From assembly GCA_913009825.1 (NCBI GenBank), contig CAJVYQ010000056.1:1-35918 (forward strand): a stretch of 35,918 bases of DNA, in the 5' to 3' direction. The position numbers and the translations under genes are program-made. The stretch's first letter is position 1, and each line of letters opens with the position of its first letter. This stretch comes from an uncultured Deferribacteres bacterium. GTDB taxonomy: Bacteria > Zhuqueibacterota > JdFR-76 > DREG01. The notes under the pieces were generated by a model. That model was not told the DNA's origin and made no database searches. It saw only the letters and a program-made list of their open reading frames with translations. Shown here piece by piece: positions 7,190 to 15,153 of the stretch.

Positions 7190-7571
7190 CGTCTCGATCA
7201 ATTTGAATTTACTGTAGCCGGTAATGTGTATTCCGACCAAAAAGTGAAAATTGATTTGGATAAAATTTATGTAGTTCCCGATCCTTACATTGCCGCACAC
7301 ACGTTGGAACCCCGTTTGATCCGACAGACCGGCCGGGGGCAGCGTCGCATCGATTTTGTCAACCTGCCGCCAAAATGTAAGATCGCTATTTTTACAATCA
7401 GTGGTCATAAAGTGCAGGAAAGCGAGCATAACTCACTCCTTGATAACGGTCGTGAACCTCCGGAACATGCGCACAAAAGACGGACCGGAAGTAGCGTTTG
7501 AGGTCTATATTTTTTATGTGGACGTACCCGGAGTGGGAGAAAAAATTAGTAAATTTGCTATCATAAAGTAA
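7190..7571 (+). pseudogene. Frameshifted C-terminal region of a secreted protein with a YVVPDPY-type sorting domain
   Basis: The first frame reads FEFTVAGNVYSDQ, then KVKIDLDKIYVVPDPYIAAH, a linker, RRIDFVNLPPKCKIAIFTIS and GHKVQESEHNSLLDNGREP. At about 7459 the frame must shift by one base to continue as NMRTKDGPEVAFEVYIFYVD followed by VPGVGEKISKFAIIK and TAA at 7569-7571. This is the typical C-terminal type IX-like sorting module of FCB-group secreted proteins, and it resembles the end of the 682-residue protein in this window. A tryptophan expected after NGREP is CGG here, next to an extra C. The N-terminal portion is missing. No signal peptide or credible start remains, although an ATG at 7106 keeps the frame open. 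Confidence 0.75.
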
Positions 7572-7601
7572 GATAATTAAACCTTCCGGGAAGAAGGTAA
7601 A

Positions 7602-7635
7602 CTTTCCGGGTTTTGAAAACCTGGAAGGTTTTTTA
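7602..7635 (+). terminator. Intrinsic terminator after the sorting-domain remnant
   Basis: CTTTCCGGGTTTT / AAAACCTGGAAGG forms a 13-bp stem (one mismatch) with a single-base loop, followed by TTTTTTAT. A related AACCTTCC stretch lies just upstream. It would end transcription from the degenerate gene before the aminotransferase. Confidence 0.7.
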
Positions 7636-7743
7636 TGCCGGAAGGTTTTTATGCAGGAAACATTTTTAGCAATTGCAAAAAGAACCAATGATTGCTATAT
7701 TAACCTGAAAAATAATGTGAAAATTGCAGAAAGGATCTGTTGA

Positions 7744-8991
7744 ATGAGTAAACCGGCATGTTTGGGCGGCAGCCCCGTTACCAAAAATATTTTAGAGAAA
7801 AGTGATTTTACATTCCGGCGTGATTTGGAAAGAAAATATCTGCTTGAAGTGTACGAGAGTCGCGTTTGGGATGACTGGCCGGATGAGGAATCGATGGCCT
7901 CCGTATTCCGGAAAGAATGGGCGGAATTTAACGGTTCAAACTATTGCGCGCTGTTGACCAACGGAACACACACACTGCAGGTTGCGCTGGAAACTTTGGA
8001 TATCGGTTATGGCGATGAAGTGATCGTTCCGGGCATCACCTGGCAGGCGACGGCAAGCGCCGTATGCGATGTGAATGCCGTTCCCGTTTTGGTGGATGTG
8101 GATCCGGAAACGCTGTGTATCGATCCGCAAAAAGTGGAAGAGGCCATTACGGCAAATACCCGGGCGATTATCCCGGTCCATCTCTACCACAGAATGGCCG
8201 ATCTGGACAGATTGCTGCCAATCGTTGATAAACACAATCTGTTCATGGTGGAAGATTGCGCACACACGCACGGTTCGCAATGGAATTGTAAAGCGGCAGG
8301 CACTTTTGGCGATTTCGGCTCCTTCAGTTTCCAGAGCAGCAAGCTGATGACCGGCGGCGAGGGCGGTGCGCTGTTGATGCAGGATGAAGTGAATTACTGG
8401 AAGGTTGTCAGCCAAAAGAGCTGCGGGCGGGAATACAAGCCGGGTGTCCGGCTTCACAGCGGCAACTACCGCATGACCGGCTTTCAGGCTGCCGTGTTGC
8501 GCGGTCAGTTGGCAGCATTGAAGCATAATGCGCCGATTATGGATCGCAACGGCCTGGCGCTTGACCGGGCGGTAGCAGAGGCACCGGGTGTGAAACCGCT
8601 GCGGCGTAATGAACATATCACCCGTCAGTGCGGTTATTCGTACGTATTTTTGTACGACAGAGAATTCTACGATGGGTTAGAGCTGACGGATTTTCGCCGG
8701 GCGCTCAGCGAAGAACTGGGTTTTGAATTCGATACCGCATACACGCCCTTGTCCCACAGTGAGTTGTACACACCACACTACAAAAAGCGGCATCATCTTA
8801 ATAAGGCTTATCTGCAGGCCATTACACCTTCCCGGTGGCATTTGCCGGTTGCCGATGATTTATGGCAAAATAAAGCGGTTGTCGGACTCTGGCAGCTTTA
8901 TGGCTGCCCGCCGGATCGGGCTAAATTGCTCACCGATGCCATCACAAAAATTTATGCAAACCGGCATGAGTTGATGAAGGCATCGAAGTAA
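7744..8991 (+). CDS. DegT/DnrJ/EryC1/StrS-family PLP-dependent aminotransferase
   Basis: This 415-residue fold-type I PLP enzyme belongs to the sugar aminotransferase/dehydratase family that acts on keto-sugars (often nucleotide-linked) with glutamate or glutamine as amino donor. Visible motifs are LTNGTHTLQVAL (cofactor phosphate region), DEVIVPGITWQATASAV, VEDCAHTHGS (the aspartate that contacts the PLP nitrogen), and SFQSSKLMTGGEGG, where Lys200 is the Schiff-base lysine. The opening KPACLGGSPVTKN is typical of the branch annotated as DegT enzymes in sugar catabolic clusters. The ribosome site (AAAGGAT) is modest. It could work with the Gfo/Idh oxidoreductase on a keto-sugar (inference). 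Confidence 0.92.
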   Translation: MSKPACLGGSPVTKNILEKSDFTFRRDLERKYLLEVYESRVWDDWPDEESMASVFRKEWAEFNGSNYCALLTNGTHTLQVALETLDIGYGDEVIVPGITWQATASAVCDVNAVPVLVDVDPETLCIDPQKVEEAITANTRAIIPVHLYHRMADLDRLLPIVDKHNLFMVEDCAHTHGSQWNCKAAGTFGDFGSFSFQSSKLMTGGEGGALLMQDEVNYWKVVSQKSCGREYKPGVRLHSGNYRMTGFQAAVLRGQLAALKHNAPIMDRNGLALDRAVAEAPGVKPLRRNEHITRQCGYSYVFLYDREFYDGLELTDFRRALSEELGFEFDTAYTPLSHSELYTPHYKKRHHLNKAYLQAITPSRWHLPVADDLWQNKAVVGLWQLYGCPPDRAKLLTDAITKIYANRHELMKASK

Positions 8992-9013
8992 CATTTTCCG
9001 AACCATCATCCGG

Positions 9014-9040
9014 TGCAACACACTTTAGTTCTCTGAAAAA
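9014..9040 (+). repeat. Post-stop repeat motif (ACACTTTAGTTCTCTGAAAA)
   Basis: TGCAACACACTTTAGTTCTC then TGAAAAA starts 22 bases after the aminotransferase stop. The same motif follows the genes ending at 12825, 14838, 23783 and 26244, and it forms the left end of the full family A elements. Confidence 0.65.
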
Positions 9041-9092
9041 TTCTACTTACACTCATTTTAAGTGAGTGAATCATAGTTGGCGGTACGTATTC

Positions 9093-9178
9093 TCCCCTAA
9101 CCCCTCCCTTCGGCGGGCTCAGGACAGGCCCCGGTAAGGAGGGGGACTTCTCTCCTTACCAAGGGGGGCAATTTTGTT
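9093..9178. repeat. GC-rich inverted repeat (CCCCTAACCCCTCCC type)
   Basis: TCTCCCCTAACCCCTCCCTT followed by CAGGACAGGCCC and GGTAAGGAGGGGGACTT, then TCTCCTTACCAAGGGGGG, forms a strong imperfect palindrome. A related, inverted version lies at about 12878-12950 (CCGCCCCTTGATAAAAGG and GGGAGGGATTAGGGGAGG). Words shared with it also appear at 31011-31040. Dispersed repeat, non-coding. Confidence 0.5.
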
Positions 9179-9363
9179 GACTTCAGAAAATGGAAAAATA
9201 ATCTGCTTTTTGGGCTAAAGCTGGGGTGTTACGTCTGTTGGGTATAGAATCCCACAATAGTAGAGATTGGCTGTTACATACAGCAAAGGTTGTATAAGGA
9301 TACAAGAAGACATGAATATTTAAATTGTTTTGCATAAAAAAGGGCAGTTCACTACATCCTGGC

Positions 9364-9578
9364 GAGAAATTACCTATCGTCCCTAAAGATAGAGACGATA
9401 TGTGGATTTTTACCATAATAGTTTCCACAATCTGAAGTGTTTTTTTTTATATTGTCGCTACGCGACTTTTATCTTGTTTTAATTCCTCAGGCTATAAACA
9501 TCTCGTCCCTAACGGGACTCCGATATTTTTTGTGTACATTTTTTCTATAAACATTTCGTCTCTAACGAGACTTTTGTC
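9364..9578. repeat. Cluster of short palindromes (ATAAACATYTCGTCYCTAAC units)
   Basis: CTATAAACATCTCGTCCCTA (9492-9511) continues ACGGGACT, and CTATAAACATTTCGTCTCTA (9547-9566) continues ACGAGACT. An opposing TCGTCCCTAAAGATAGAGACGA palindrome lies at about 9379-9400. Each unit is a small hairpin centred on CTAAC. The 26545-26760 cluster, with CGCCCTTTCAGGGC-type hairpins, has the same look. These resemble REP-type elements, but no REP transposase is in the window. Confidence 0.5.
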
Positions 9579-9613
9579 GGGGGCATATTTTTACCAATTT
9601 TATTAACGATGCC

Positions 9614-9726
9614 GTAACTATTCAGCCACTAAGGTACGAAGACACGAAGTGACACAACAACAGATCATTGTTATAGTGAACCTTTGTGCCTTAGTGTCTT
9701 TGTGGCACAGGCACATGAATAGTTAC
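9614..9726. repeat. MITE-like element with perfect GTAACTATTCA terminal inverted repeats
   Basis: GTAACTATTCA (9614-9624) and TGAATAGTTAC (9716-9726) are perfect inverted ends. The interior is itself a long palindrome of GCCACTAAGG / CCTTAGTG and GTACGAAGACAC / GTGTCTTTGTGG words. It is 113 bp and non-coding. It is the cleanest example of a terminal motif that recurs throughout the intergenic DNA. Confidence 0.7.
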
Positions 9727-9761
9727 ACGATGCCCAATTATTTAAGCGGGCGTCATTTATA

Positions 9762-9897
9762 ATTCTGTTGATTAACTCCCATAAAACTTCCAAAGTTTTT
9801 AATCAATCCTGTAAAATGTATTTATCACTTCCAAAACACACAAAATGGTGATAAGAACTGACAAAGAAACTTTGGAAGTTCAGTTAATCAACAGAAT
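9762..9897. repeat. 136-bp element with long double inverted repeat
   Basis: ATTCTGTTGATTAACT (9762-9777) pairs perfectly with 9882-9897, and AACTTCCAAAGTTT (9785-9798) pairs perfectly with 9867-9880, giving 30 bp of perfect stem in total around an approx. 68-base loop. The end TTAATCAACAGAATCATT recurs at 27041-27058. No gene lies inside. The larger 8992-10068 gap contains only repeats. Confidence 0.7.
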
Positions 9898-10068
9898 CAT
9901 TTATGTTATTCACTGTCTGCGCAGCCGGGCTTGCCTGTTTAGTCAGGAAATGACATTTTTGGCGTAGAGATCCCTGTAGAATTAAATGATACAGATACCA
10001 CCCTTTGATTTTTGTAAGGGATTTAAAAGAGGCCAAAGACAAAATTCTGTCCCAGGGAGGTTGTAAAA

Positions 10069-11052
10069 ATGAAAATACAAAAAAACTTTGTCTTGTCTTT
10101 GATTGTTCTGTTGTTGTTTCTATGTTGCAATTTTGCAAACAGTCAGGAAAAGGCACCCAAACCACCGCACGGATATCCCAATTTAACGTTGTTGAAAATT
10201 GCCGGCGCCATCGGTCTGGTAAAATTGATGGATGTAAAACCGGAGATTCCGGCAGATATCCGGGCATGCAAAGATATTGTTTACAAAGAGATTGGTGAAC
10301 GGAAACTGAGATTGGATATTTATCAACAGAAAAAGCTGCAGAAAGCGGCGCCGGTGTTAATTTTTATCCACGGCGGCGGCTGGAAAAAAGGGGATAAAGC
10401 GGATTATTTGGTTTATCTGCTGGATTTTGCCGGAAGAGGGTATGTTACGGCAACCATCTCCTATCGCTTTTCTCAGGAAGCAAAATTTCCGGCTGCGGTG
10501 GAAGATGTAAAATGTGCTGTGCGCTGGCTGCGTACCCATGCTGCCGAATATCATATCGATACGAATAAAATGGCGGTTATCGGCGGTTCGGCAGGGGGGC
10601 ATCTTGCCATGATGATCGGCTATTCGGCGGATGTGAAAGAATTCGACAAAGACTGTGAGGTCGATTCTGTCAGCAGCCGGGTGCAGGCCGTGGTTAATTT
10701 GTACGGCCCAACGGATTTGACCACGGAGTTCGCCATCAAACAGAAATCTTTACTGGAATTTATCGGACAGCCTTATGATAGCGCAGCGGAGATTTACCGC
10801 CGGGCTTCTCCGCTTACCTATATCACCAGCGACGATCCGCCGACGCTGATTTTTCACGGCACCATCGATGACACGGTTCCGGTCGGGCAATCCGATATTT
10901 TGAAAGCTGCACTGGATAAAGCGGGCGTGGCCAATGAATATCACCGATTGAAAGGCTGGCCGCACACCATGGATCTGGCTGTTTCCGTGAATAATTATTG
11001 CCGGTATTATATGAATGCTTTTTTCGAGAAGTACATTCCCATAGAAAAATAG
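10069..11052 (+). CDS. Secreted alpha/beta-hydrolase (carboxylesterase/lipase-like)
   Basis: This 327-residue exported esterase of the hormone-sensitive-lipase/BD-FAE type probably removes acyl or acetyl groups from glycans or small esters. A signal peptide spans about 1-25 (FVLSLIVLLLFLCCNFANS). The oxyanion motif HGGGW is at 101-105. The nucleophile is Ser174 in GGSAGGH, the acid is the Asp267/Asp268 pair in HGTIDDTVPV, and the base is His299 in WPHTM. GGGAGG sits 9 bases before the ATG. It is followed after 13 bases by a YdjC-type deacetylase, so the two are likely one operon for carbohydrate deacylation (inference). Confidence 0.9.
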   Translation: MKIQKNFVLSLIVLLLFLCCNFANSQEKAPKPPHGYPNLTLLKIAGAIGLVKLMDVKPEIPADIRACKDIVYKEIGERKLRLDIYQQKKLQKAAPVLIFIHGGGWKKGDKADYLVYLLDFAGRGYVTATISYRFSQEAKFPAAVEDVKCAVRWLRTHAAEYHIDTNKMAVIGGSAGGHLAMMIGYSADVKEFDKDCEVDSVSSRVQAVVNLYGPTDLTTEFAIKQKSLLEFIGQPYDSAAEIYRRASPLTYITSDDPPTLIFHGTIDDTVPVGQSDILKAALDKAGVANEYHRLKGWPHTMDLAVSVNNYCRYYMNAFFEKYIPIEK

Positions 11053-11065
11053 AAAAGGAGAACCT

Positions 11066-12055
11066 ATGTTTTGGCAAAGAATAAAATTGCTATTTGTACT
11101 TGTTTCTTTTGCATTGGTTTTAACGTGTGGCGGTGGAGACGGTTCATCCCGTCAACCGGCTGGTGCGGCGGCAACCTGGGCGGAAAAATTGGCCTACCCC
11201 AAAGGTAAACGGGTGTTAATTTTACATGCAGATGATACCGGCATGTGCAGCGAAGCCAATGCGGCGGTCAAACCGTACCTGCTGCACGATCAGATTCAAT
11301 CCGCATCCGTTATGATGCCCTGTCCCCGTGCCGCTGAATTTGTCGCCTGGTACAAGGATCATCCGCAGGAAGATGTGGGTCTTCACCTGACCCTGACCAG
11401 CGAATGGAAAACCTACCGCTGGGGCCCGGTAGCAGATGCGCAGTCGGTTCCTGGGTTGGTCGATCCGGCGGGAAAAATGTGGCCGGAAGTGGTTGATGTG
11501 GTGCAGCATGCCGGCGCGGCGGAAGTGGAGAAGGAAATTCATGCCCAGATTGAAAAGGCGCTTGCCGGCGGTATCCATCCCGGACATCTGGATACACACA
11601 TGGGTACTTTGTACGGCAGCGCCGGTTTTGCCGGAGTCTATCTTAAAACAGCCATGGAATATCATATTCCGGCCATGGTCATTGAATTCACGCCGCCGGT
11701 AGTCAAGCGATTTCGGCAGCAGGGTTATCCTATAACAGATGAAATGGTGAAATTTGTGAGCGACTACACTCTGCCAAAATTAGACGATTTTTATGCCGCA
11801 CCGGAGGCTTCTACCTACGCGGAGAAAAAGCAAAAATTCTTTGCCCTGGTAAAATCTTTAAAACCGGGAATCACGGAGATTATTTTTCATCCTTCCATTG
11901 AAAGCGATTCGCTCAAAATGATTACCAATTCCTGGCAGCAGCGTGTGTGGGAAGCGGCTTTATTCAGTGATCCGGAAGTGATTCAATTTTTTAAAGATGA
12001 GGGGGTTTTGTTCACCAATTGGAAAGAGATGATGAAACGGTTCGAGAAAAAGTAA
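11066..12055 (+). CDS. YdjC/ChbG-family carbohydrate deacetylase, probable lipoprotein
   Basis: This 329-residue protein carries the YdjC/ChbG signature. Family members are metal-dependent and deacetylate acetylated chito- or cello-oligosaccharides. Metal-site motifs are HADDTGM (54-60, with Asp56/Asp57), GHLDTHMG (about 172-179) and the late FHPSIES histidine (about 275). The N-terminus is hydrophobic and ends in LVLTCGGG, where Cys21 could be a lipobox cysteine; Thr at -1 is less usual, so a plain signal peptide or inner-membrane anchor is possible. AAAAGGAGAACCT precedes the ATG. It is closely spaced behind the esterase, 13 bases apart. Surface exposure and joint glycan trimming are inferred. 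Confidence 0.88.
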   Translation: MFWQRIKLLFVLVSFALVLTCGGGDGSSRQPAGAAATWAEKLAYPKGKRVLILHADDTGMCSEANAAVKPYLLHDQIQSASVMMPCPRAAEFVAWYKDHPQEDVGLHLTLTSEWKTYRWGPVADAQSVPGLVDPAGKMWPEVVDVVQHAGAAEVEKEIHAQIEKALAGGIHPGHLDTHMGTLYGSAGFAGVYLKTAMEYHIPAMVIEFTPPVVKRFRQQGYPITDEMVKFVSDYTLPKLDDFYAAPEASTYAEKKQKFFALVKSLKPGITEIIFHPSIESDSLKMITNSWQQRVWEAALFSDPEVIQFFKDEGVLFTNWKEMMKRFEKK

Positions 12056-12093
12056 GACTTCAAAAGTTTAATAAACCTTTGAGGTCTTGATTT

Positions 12094-12825
12094 ATGGGAG
12101 TAGGAAAAGTCATGCAAATTTTAAAAAATTTATTCCAGGTCAGCGGCGATCTGAATGGACTCACCCGGACTTGTGTGGATGCCGGTTACGAAGACGCCAA
12201 TACGTATATTTTAAAAAGACCGGGAGGGCTGATCCTTTTCGATTGTGGCTGCGGAGAAACGCTGGAGCAGATATTTGCCAATATGCGTTACTGGGGGCTT
12301 CTACCCGAAGAGATCAAATATTGCCTGTTGACACATCCTCATCTGGATCATACCGGAGCCGCCGCCAAACTGCAGAAAATGGGTGTAAAACTGATTGCAC
12401 ACAAAGAAACAGCCGATGCGATCGCGGCCGGGGACGAAAGGTGTTGTGGGTATCTGTATCATAAAATATTTTCACCCTGTGTGGTGGATCAGGTTGTTAG
12501 TGATAATGAAATAATCGATCTTTTCAATGTTGAGATCGAAGTGCTGCATCTGCCGGGGCATACGATGGGATGCACAGCCTACCTGTTCAACTATGAAAAC
12601 AAACGGATTGTGGTCAGCGGTGATATCATCGGCACCTTACTGAAGGATGATTTCGGCTGGGCTGGTTCCATCGATTTTAACAAAGTAGAATATCTGAAAT
12701 CGCTGCAGCGATTTGCCAAAATTGACACGGATATCATGCTTCCCGGCCACGGTCTCATCTATTTTCATCAACCGCGGCGCCGGGTGGAACAGGTATTGAC
12801 GGCAGCCCTGGAGCAATGGCGGTAG
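12094..12825 (+). CDS. MBL-fold metallo-hydrolase
   Basis: This 243-residue protein has the metallo-beta-lactamase fold. The zinc motif THPHLDH (His81, His83, Asp85, His86), LPGHTMG, SGDIIG and the C-terminal LPGHG motif are all present. Family members hydrolyse thioesters, lactones, phosphodiesters and other substrates, and the specific reaction is unknown. Two starts are possible. The ATG at 12094 has GAGG about 10 bases upstream. The ATG at 12112 gives six residues fewer (MQILKNLFQV), has GTAGGAAAAG at good spacing, and matches the usual family opening, so it is equally likely. The gene follows the deacetylase by 38 bases and is probably co-transcribed. Confidence 0.9.
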   Translation: MGVGKVMQILKNLFQVSGDLNGLTRTCVDAGYEDANTYILKRPGGLILFDCGCGETLEQIFANMRYWGLLPEEIKYCLLTHPHLDHTGAAAKLQKMGVKLIAHKETADAIAAGDERCCGYLYHKIFSPCVVDQVVSDNEIIDLFNVEIEVLHLPGHTMGCTAYLFNYENKRIVVSGDIIGTLLKDDFGWAGSIDFNKVEYLKSLQRFAKIDTDIMLPGHGLIYFHQPRRRVEQVLTAALEQWR

Positions 12826-12832
12826 AAGATTA

Positions 12833-12852
12833 GTAACTTTAGTTTTTTGAGA
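12833..12852 (+). repeat. Post-stop repeat motif
   Basis: GTAACTTTAGTTTTTTGAGA lies 8 bases after the MBL-hydrolase stop codon. It is a short copy of the family A left-end motif. Confidence 0.6.
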
Positions 12853-12877
12853 ATATGAAGTTCAACTCCTACCGCCC

Positions 12878-12950
12878 CTTGATAAAAGGAAGATTTTCCC
12901 CTCCTTTACAAGACCTGTCCCGAGCTTGACGGAGGGAGGGATTAGGGGAG
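12878..12950. repeat. GC-rich inverted repeat, inverted relative of 9093-9178
   Basis: CCGCCCCTTGATAAAAGG, CCCCTCCTTTACAAG and GGAGGGAGGGATTAGGGGAG together form an imperfect palindrome. It shares words such as GACCTGTCC and GGATTAGGGGAG with the earlier element in reverse orientation. Non-coding. Confidence 0.45.
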
Positions 12951-13088
12951 GTTGCATACTATCAAGTATGAATTATTCACTTTAAATAGGAGTTTGGTAG
13001 AATTTTTCAAAGGAATAAATGTTAAGAAAATGCAATATTCCATCTCTTTTTTTGCAACAGAATATATATTCATCAGAGGGAGTTGTAC

Positions 13089-14636
13089 ATGCAGTTAGCC
13101 GGAATTGATTATTTCATTGTGATTCTGTACCTGGTGGGAATCCTGATTTTGGGTTTGTATTTCCGCAAATTTGTCAGCACTTCCGCCGATTATTTTTTAG
13201 CCGGCAAGGTGCTGCCTTTCTGGGCAATCGGTATGTCGATTGTTGTCACCGATATCGGGGCAGTTGATTTTGTCGGGCTCACCGGCCAGGCGTATCGGTT
13301 TGGCATTGTGGTCGCCAATTTCGATTGGATCGGCTCGGTTCCGGCCATGATTCTCGCCGGATTGGTTTTTGTCCCTTATTACTGGCGCGCCGGTGTTTTC
13401 ACCATTCCGGAATATTTAGGTCGCCGTTACAATGTTTATGTCCAAACGCTGAGTTCACTGATCTGGATCGTCTTTTTAGTGTTCAGCCTGGGTGTAACCT
13501 TGTGGGCATCCGGTGTGATGCTCAGTGAGCTGATGGGGTGGTCCATCATCACGTCTATTTTCATTACGGCGGCTGTTGTCGGCTTTTATACGGTGCTGGG
13601 TGGACTGTCCGCTGTGGTGATGACCGATGTGGTGCAATTGGTCATCATGTTCATCGGCGCCATTGCCATTTTAATTTTGGGTTTCTGGCAGATAGGCGGT
13701 TGGACGGCGATGGTGGATAAAATTCATGCACTGGGTCCCGAATATGCCCATCATCTTTCCCTGATTGTCTTGCCGAATACAAACAATCCCTATCCATGGA
13801 CAGGGATTTTGTTTGGGCTTGCCATTGTTCTGGCGCCGGCCTATTTTATTGCTAATCAAACCATTGTGCAGCGCACACTTGGCGCCCGCGATGAATGGAA
13901 TGCAAAAGCCGGTATGTTGTTCGCTGCCTTTTTTAAGATGATGATTCCGGTTTTAGTTGTATTTCCCGGTCTGCTGGCGCTGGGACTCTATCCGGGTATC
14001 GAAGATGCAGACCGTTCTTTTGCCACGCTGATCAAAAATCTTTTACCGCCGGGGATGACCGGTTTGGTGTTCGCCGCATTTTTTGCGGCGCTCATGTCCA
14101 GTGTGGATTCAACGCTAAATTCTGTGGCAACTTTGTGGACGAAGGATATATATCAGAAATTTTTGAAAAAGAATGCGGATGATCGACATTATCTTCGTAC
14201 CGGGCAGCTTTTCACCTTCCTTATTTTAATTCTGGCAATCATCACTTCACCTCTTAGCGCAAAATTCCCGGGGATTTATGTTTACATTCAAACGCTGCTT
14301 TCCTTTATCCAGGGTCCCATTTTAGCCGTTTTGGTTCTGGGCATGTTTTGGGCACGTACCACGGAATGGGGCGGTCTGATTGGGTTGATCGGCGGTATGT
14401 GTTTATCCGGAATCATGTATTTATTTAAGGGCGGTTTGTTTACTATCGAGGATCCGTTTTTGTATTTAGCCTGGTGGAGTTTTCTCGGATCGATTATATT
14501 GACGTACGGCGTCAGTTTGTTTACCAAACCGAAATCTGCTGAAAAATTACGCGGCCTGGTTTATGGATCGGTGCTAAAAGATACGGCGCTGCAACAAGTT
14601 CTTGAAAATAATATCGGAGAAGATGATCATGTTTAA
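13089..14636 (+). CDS. Sodium:solute symporter (SSS family)
   Basis: This approx. 515-residue polytopic inner-membrane protein of the SSS/SGLT family imports a solute (sugar, sialic acid, amino acid or similar) with Na+. It shows at least a dozen hydrophobic helices, the early FLAGKVLPFWAIG segment and the diagnostic SSVDSTLNSVATLWTKDIY motif (about 340-358), which includes the Na2-site serines. I chose the ATG at 13089 because GAGGGAG (13076-13082) is 6 bases upstream; a TTG at 13083 would abut that site. The C-terminus overlaps the next small gene by 8 bases. The substrate is not readable; the neighbours suggest a carbohydrate or sugar acid. Confidence 0.93.
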   Translation: MQLAGIDYFIVILYLVGILILGLYFRKFVSTSADYFLAGKVLPFWAIGMSIVVTDIGAVDFVGLTGQAYRFGIVVANFDWIGSVPAMILAGLVFVPYYWRAGVFTIPEYLGRRYNVYVQTLSSLIWIVFLVFSLGVTLWASGVMLSELMGWSIITSIFITAAVVGFYTVLGGLSAVVMTDVVQLVIMFIGAIAILILGFWQIGGWTAMVDKIHALGPEYAHHLSLIVLPNTNNPYPWTGILFGLAIVLAPAYFIANQTIVQRTLGARDEWNAKAGMLFAAFFKMMIPVLVVFPGLLALGLYPGIEDADRSFATLIKNLLPPGMTGLVFAAFFAALMSSVDSTLNSVATLWTKDIYQKFLKKNADDRHYLRTGQLFTFLILILAIITSPLSAKFPGIYVYIQTLLSFIQGPILAVLVLGMFWARTTEWGGLIGLIGGMCLSGIMYLFKGGLFTIEDPFLYLAWWSFLGSIILTYGVSLFTKPKSAEKLRGLVYGSVLKDTALQQVLENNIGEDDHV

Positions 14637-14838
14637 TTTTGATTGGTGCAGTAATTTGTCCGCAGGATGGGCACGGTTTTTGGTGATTCTTGCATTCATT
14701 TTCCCTCTGGTTTTTGCATTTACCATGCGCCGTCAGTATATTTACCGGGGCGCCGAGGATCAGAAAATTTGGCGCAACTTAAAAATTTGGGTGTTTTTTC
14801 TGGTCGCGGCGCAGGTTCTCATCTATCTTTATTTTTAG
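14629..14838 (+). CDS. Small membrane protein translationally coupled to the symporter
   Basis: This 69-residue protein starts at ATG 14629 (MFNFDWCSNL), inside the last codons of the symporter and overlapping it by 8 bases, with GGAGAAG as ribosome site. It has two hydrophobic segments, about 18-36 (LVILAFIFPLVFAF) and 49-69 (WVFFLVAAQVLIYLYF), separated by a basic loop (RRQYIYRGAEDQKIWRN), so it is a two-helix hairpin. The overlap implies fixed stoichiometry with the symporter. It may be a small accessory subunit, but I do not recognise a named family. An upstream in-frame ATG at 14602 is possible but less well placed. Confidence 0.7.
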   Translation: MFNFDWCSNLSAGWARFLVILAFIFPLVFAFTMRRQYIYRGAEDQKIWRNLKIWVFFLVAAQVLIYLYF

Positions 14839-14843
14839 GATAT

Positions 14844-14868
14844 TGTAACATTTTAGTCCTTTGAAAAT
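14844..14868 (+). repeat. Post-stop repeat motif
   Basis: TGTAACATTTTAGTCCTTTG then AAAAT begins 5 bases after the small membrane protein stop. It is the same motif as at 8-28 and 23901-23925. The rest of the 14839-15153 gap is featureless to me; an open frame at 14960-15157 has no coding-like pattern. Confidence 0.6.
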
Positions 14869-15153
14869 TGGTTGGCAAAAAGAAGGTTTATGATTCTGCC
14901 GCCAAATTCGGAACTGTTAATTGGCTTGCTGTTTTGGGCTAAAATCCGGGGAGAAATGATTGCAAAACTGCTCCATGAGCTTCAGATCATGGATTTATAT
15001 AGACAGCCAAACTTTGAGTGGCTGCAGCCTAATCCTATTTAATTTTAACGCACCAGGTTATTATTTTCCTTTAAACCGGGCGCGAATAACAAATCGATTT
15101 TTTTTTCAAAGGATTAAAATGCTACAAACAGAATTTAAAAACAGGATTCAAAT

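Noticed and set aside
7936-8616. Minus-strand open frame of 226 codons inside the DegT gene
   Set aside because: Antisense shadow: the plus strand carries all PLP-enzyme motifs and the minus translation shows no family.
10005-10298. Possible 97-codon gene overlapping the esterase start
   Set aside because: It overlaps the signal peptide and early domain of the esterase in another frame; the esterase has the ribosome site and full motifs.
13083-13088. TTG start for the symporter
   Set aside because: It abuts the GAGGGAG ribosome site; the ATG at 13089 has proper spacing.
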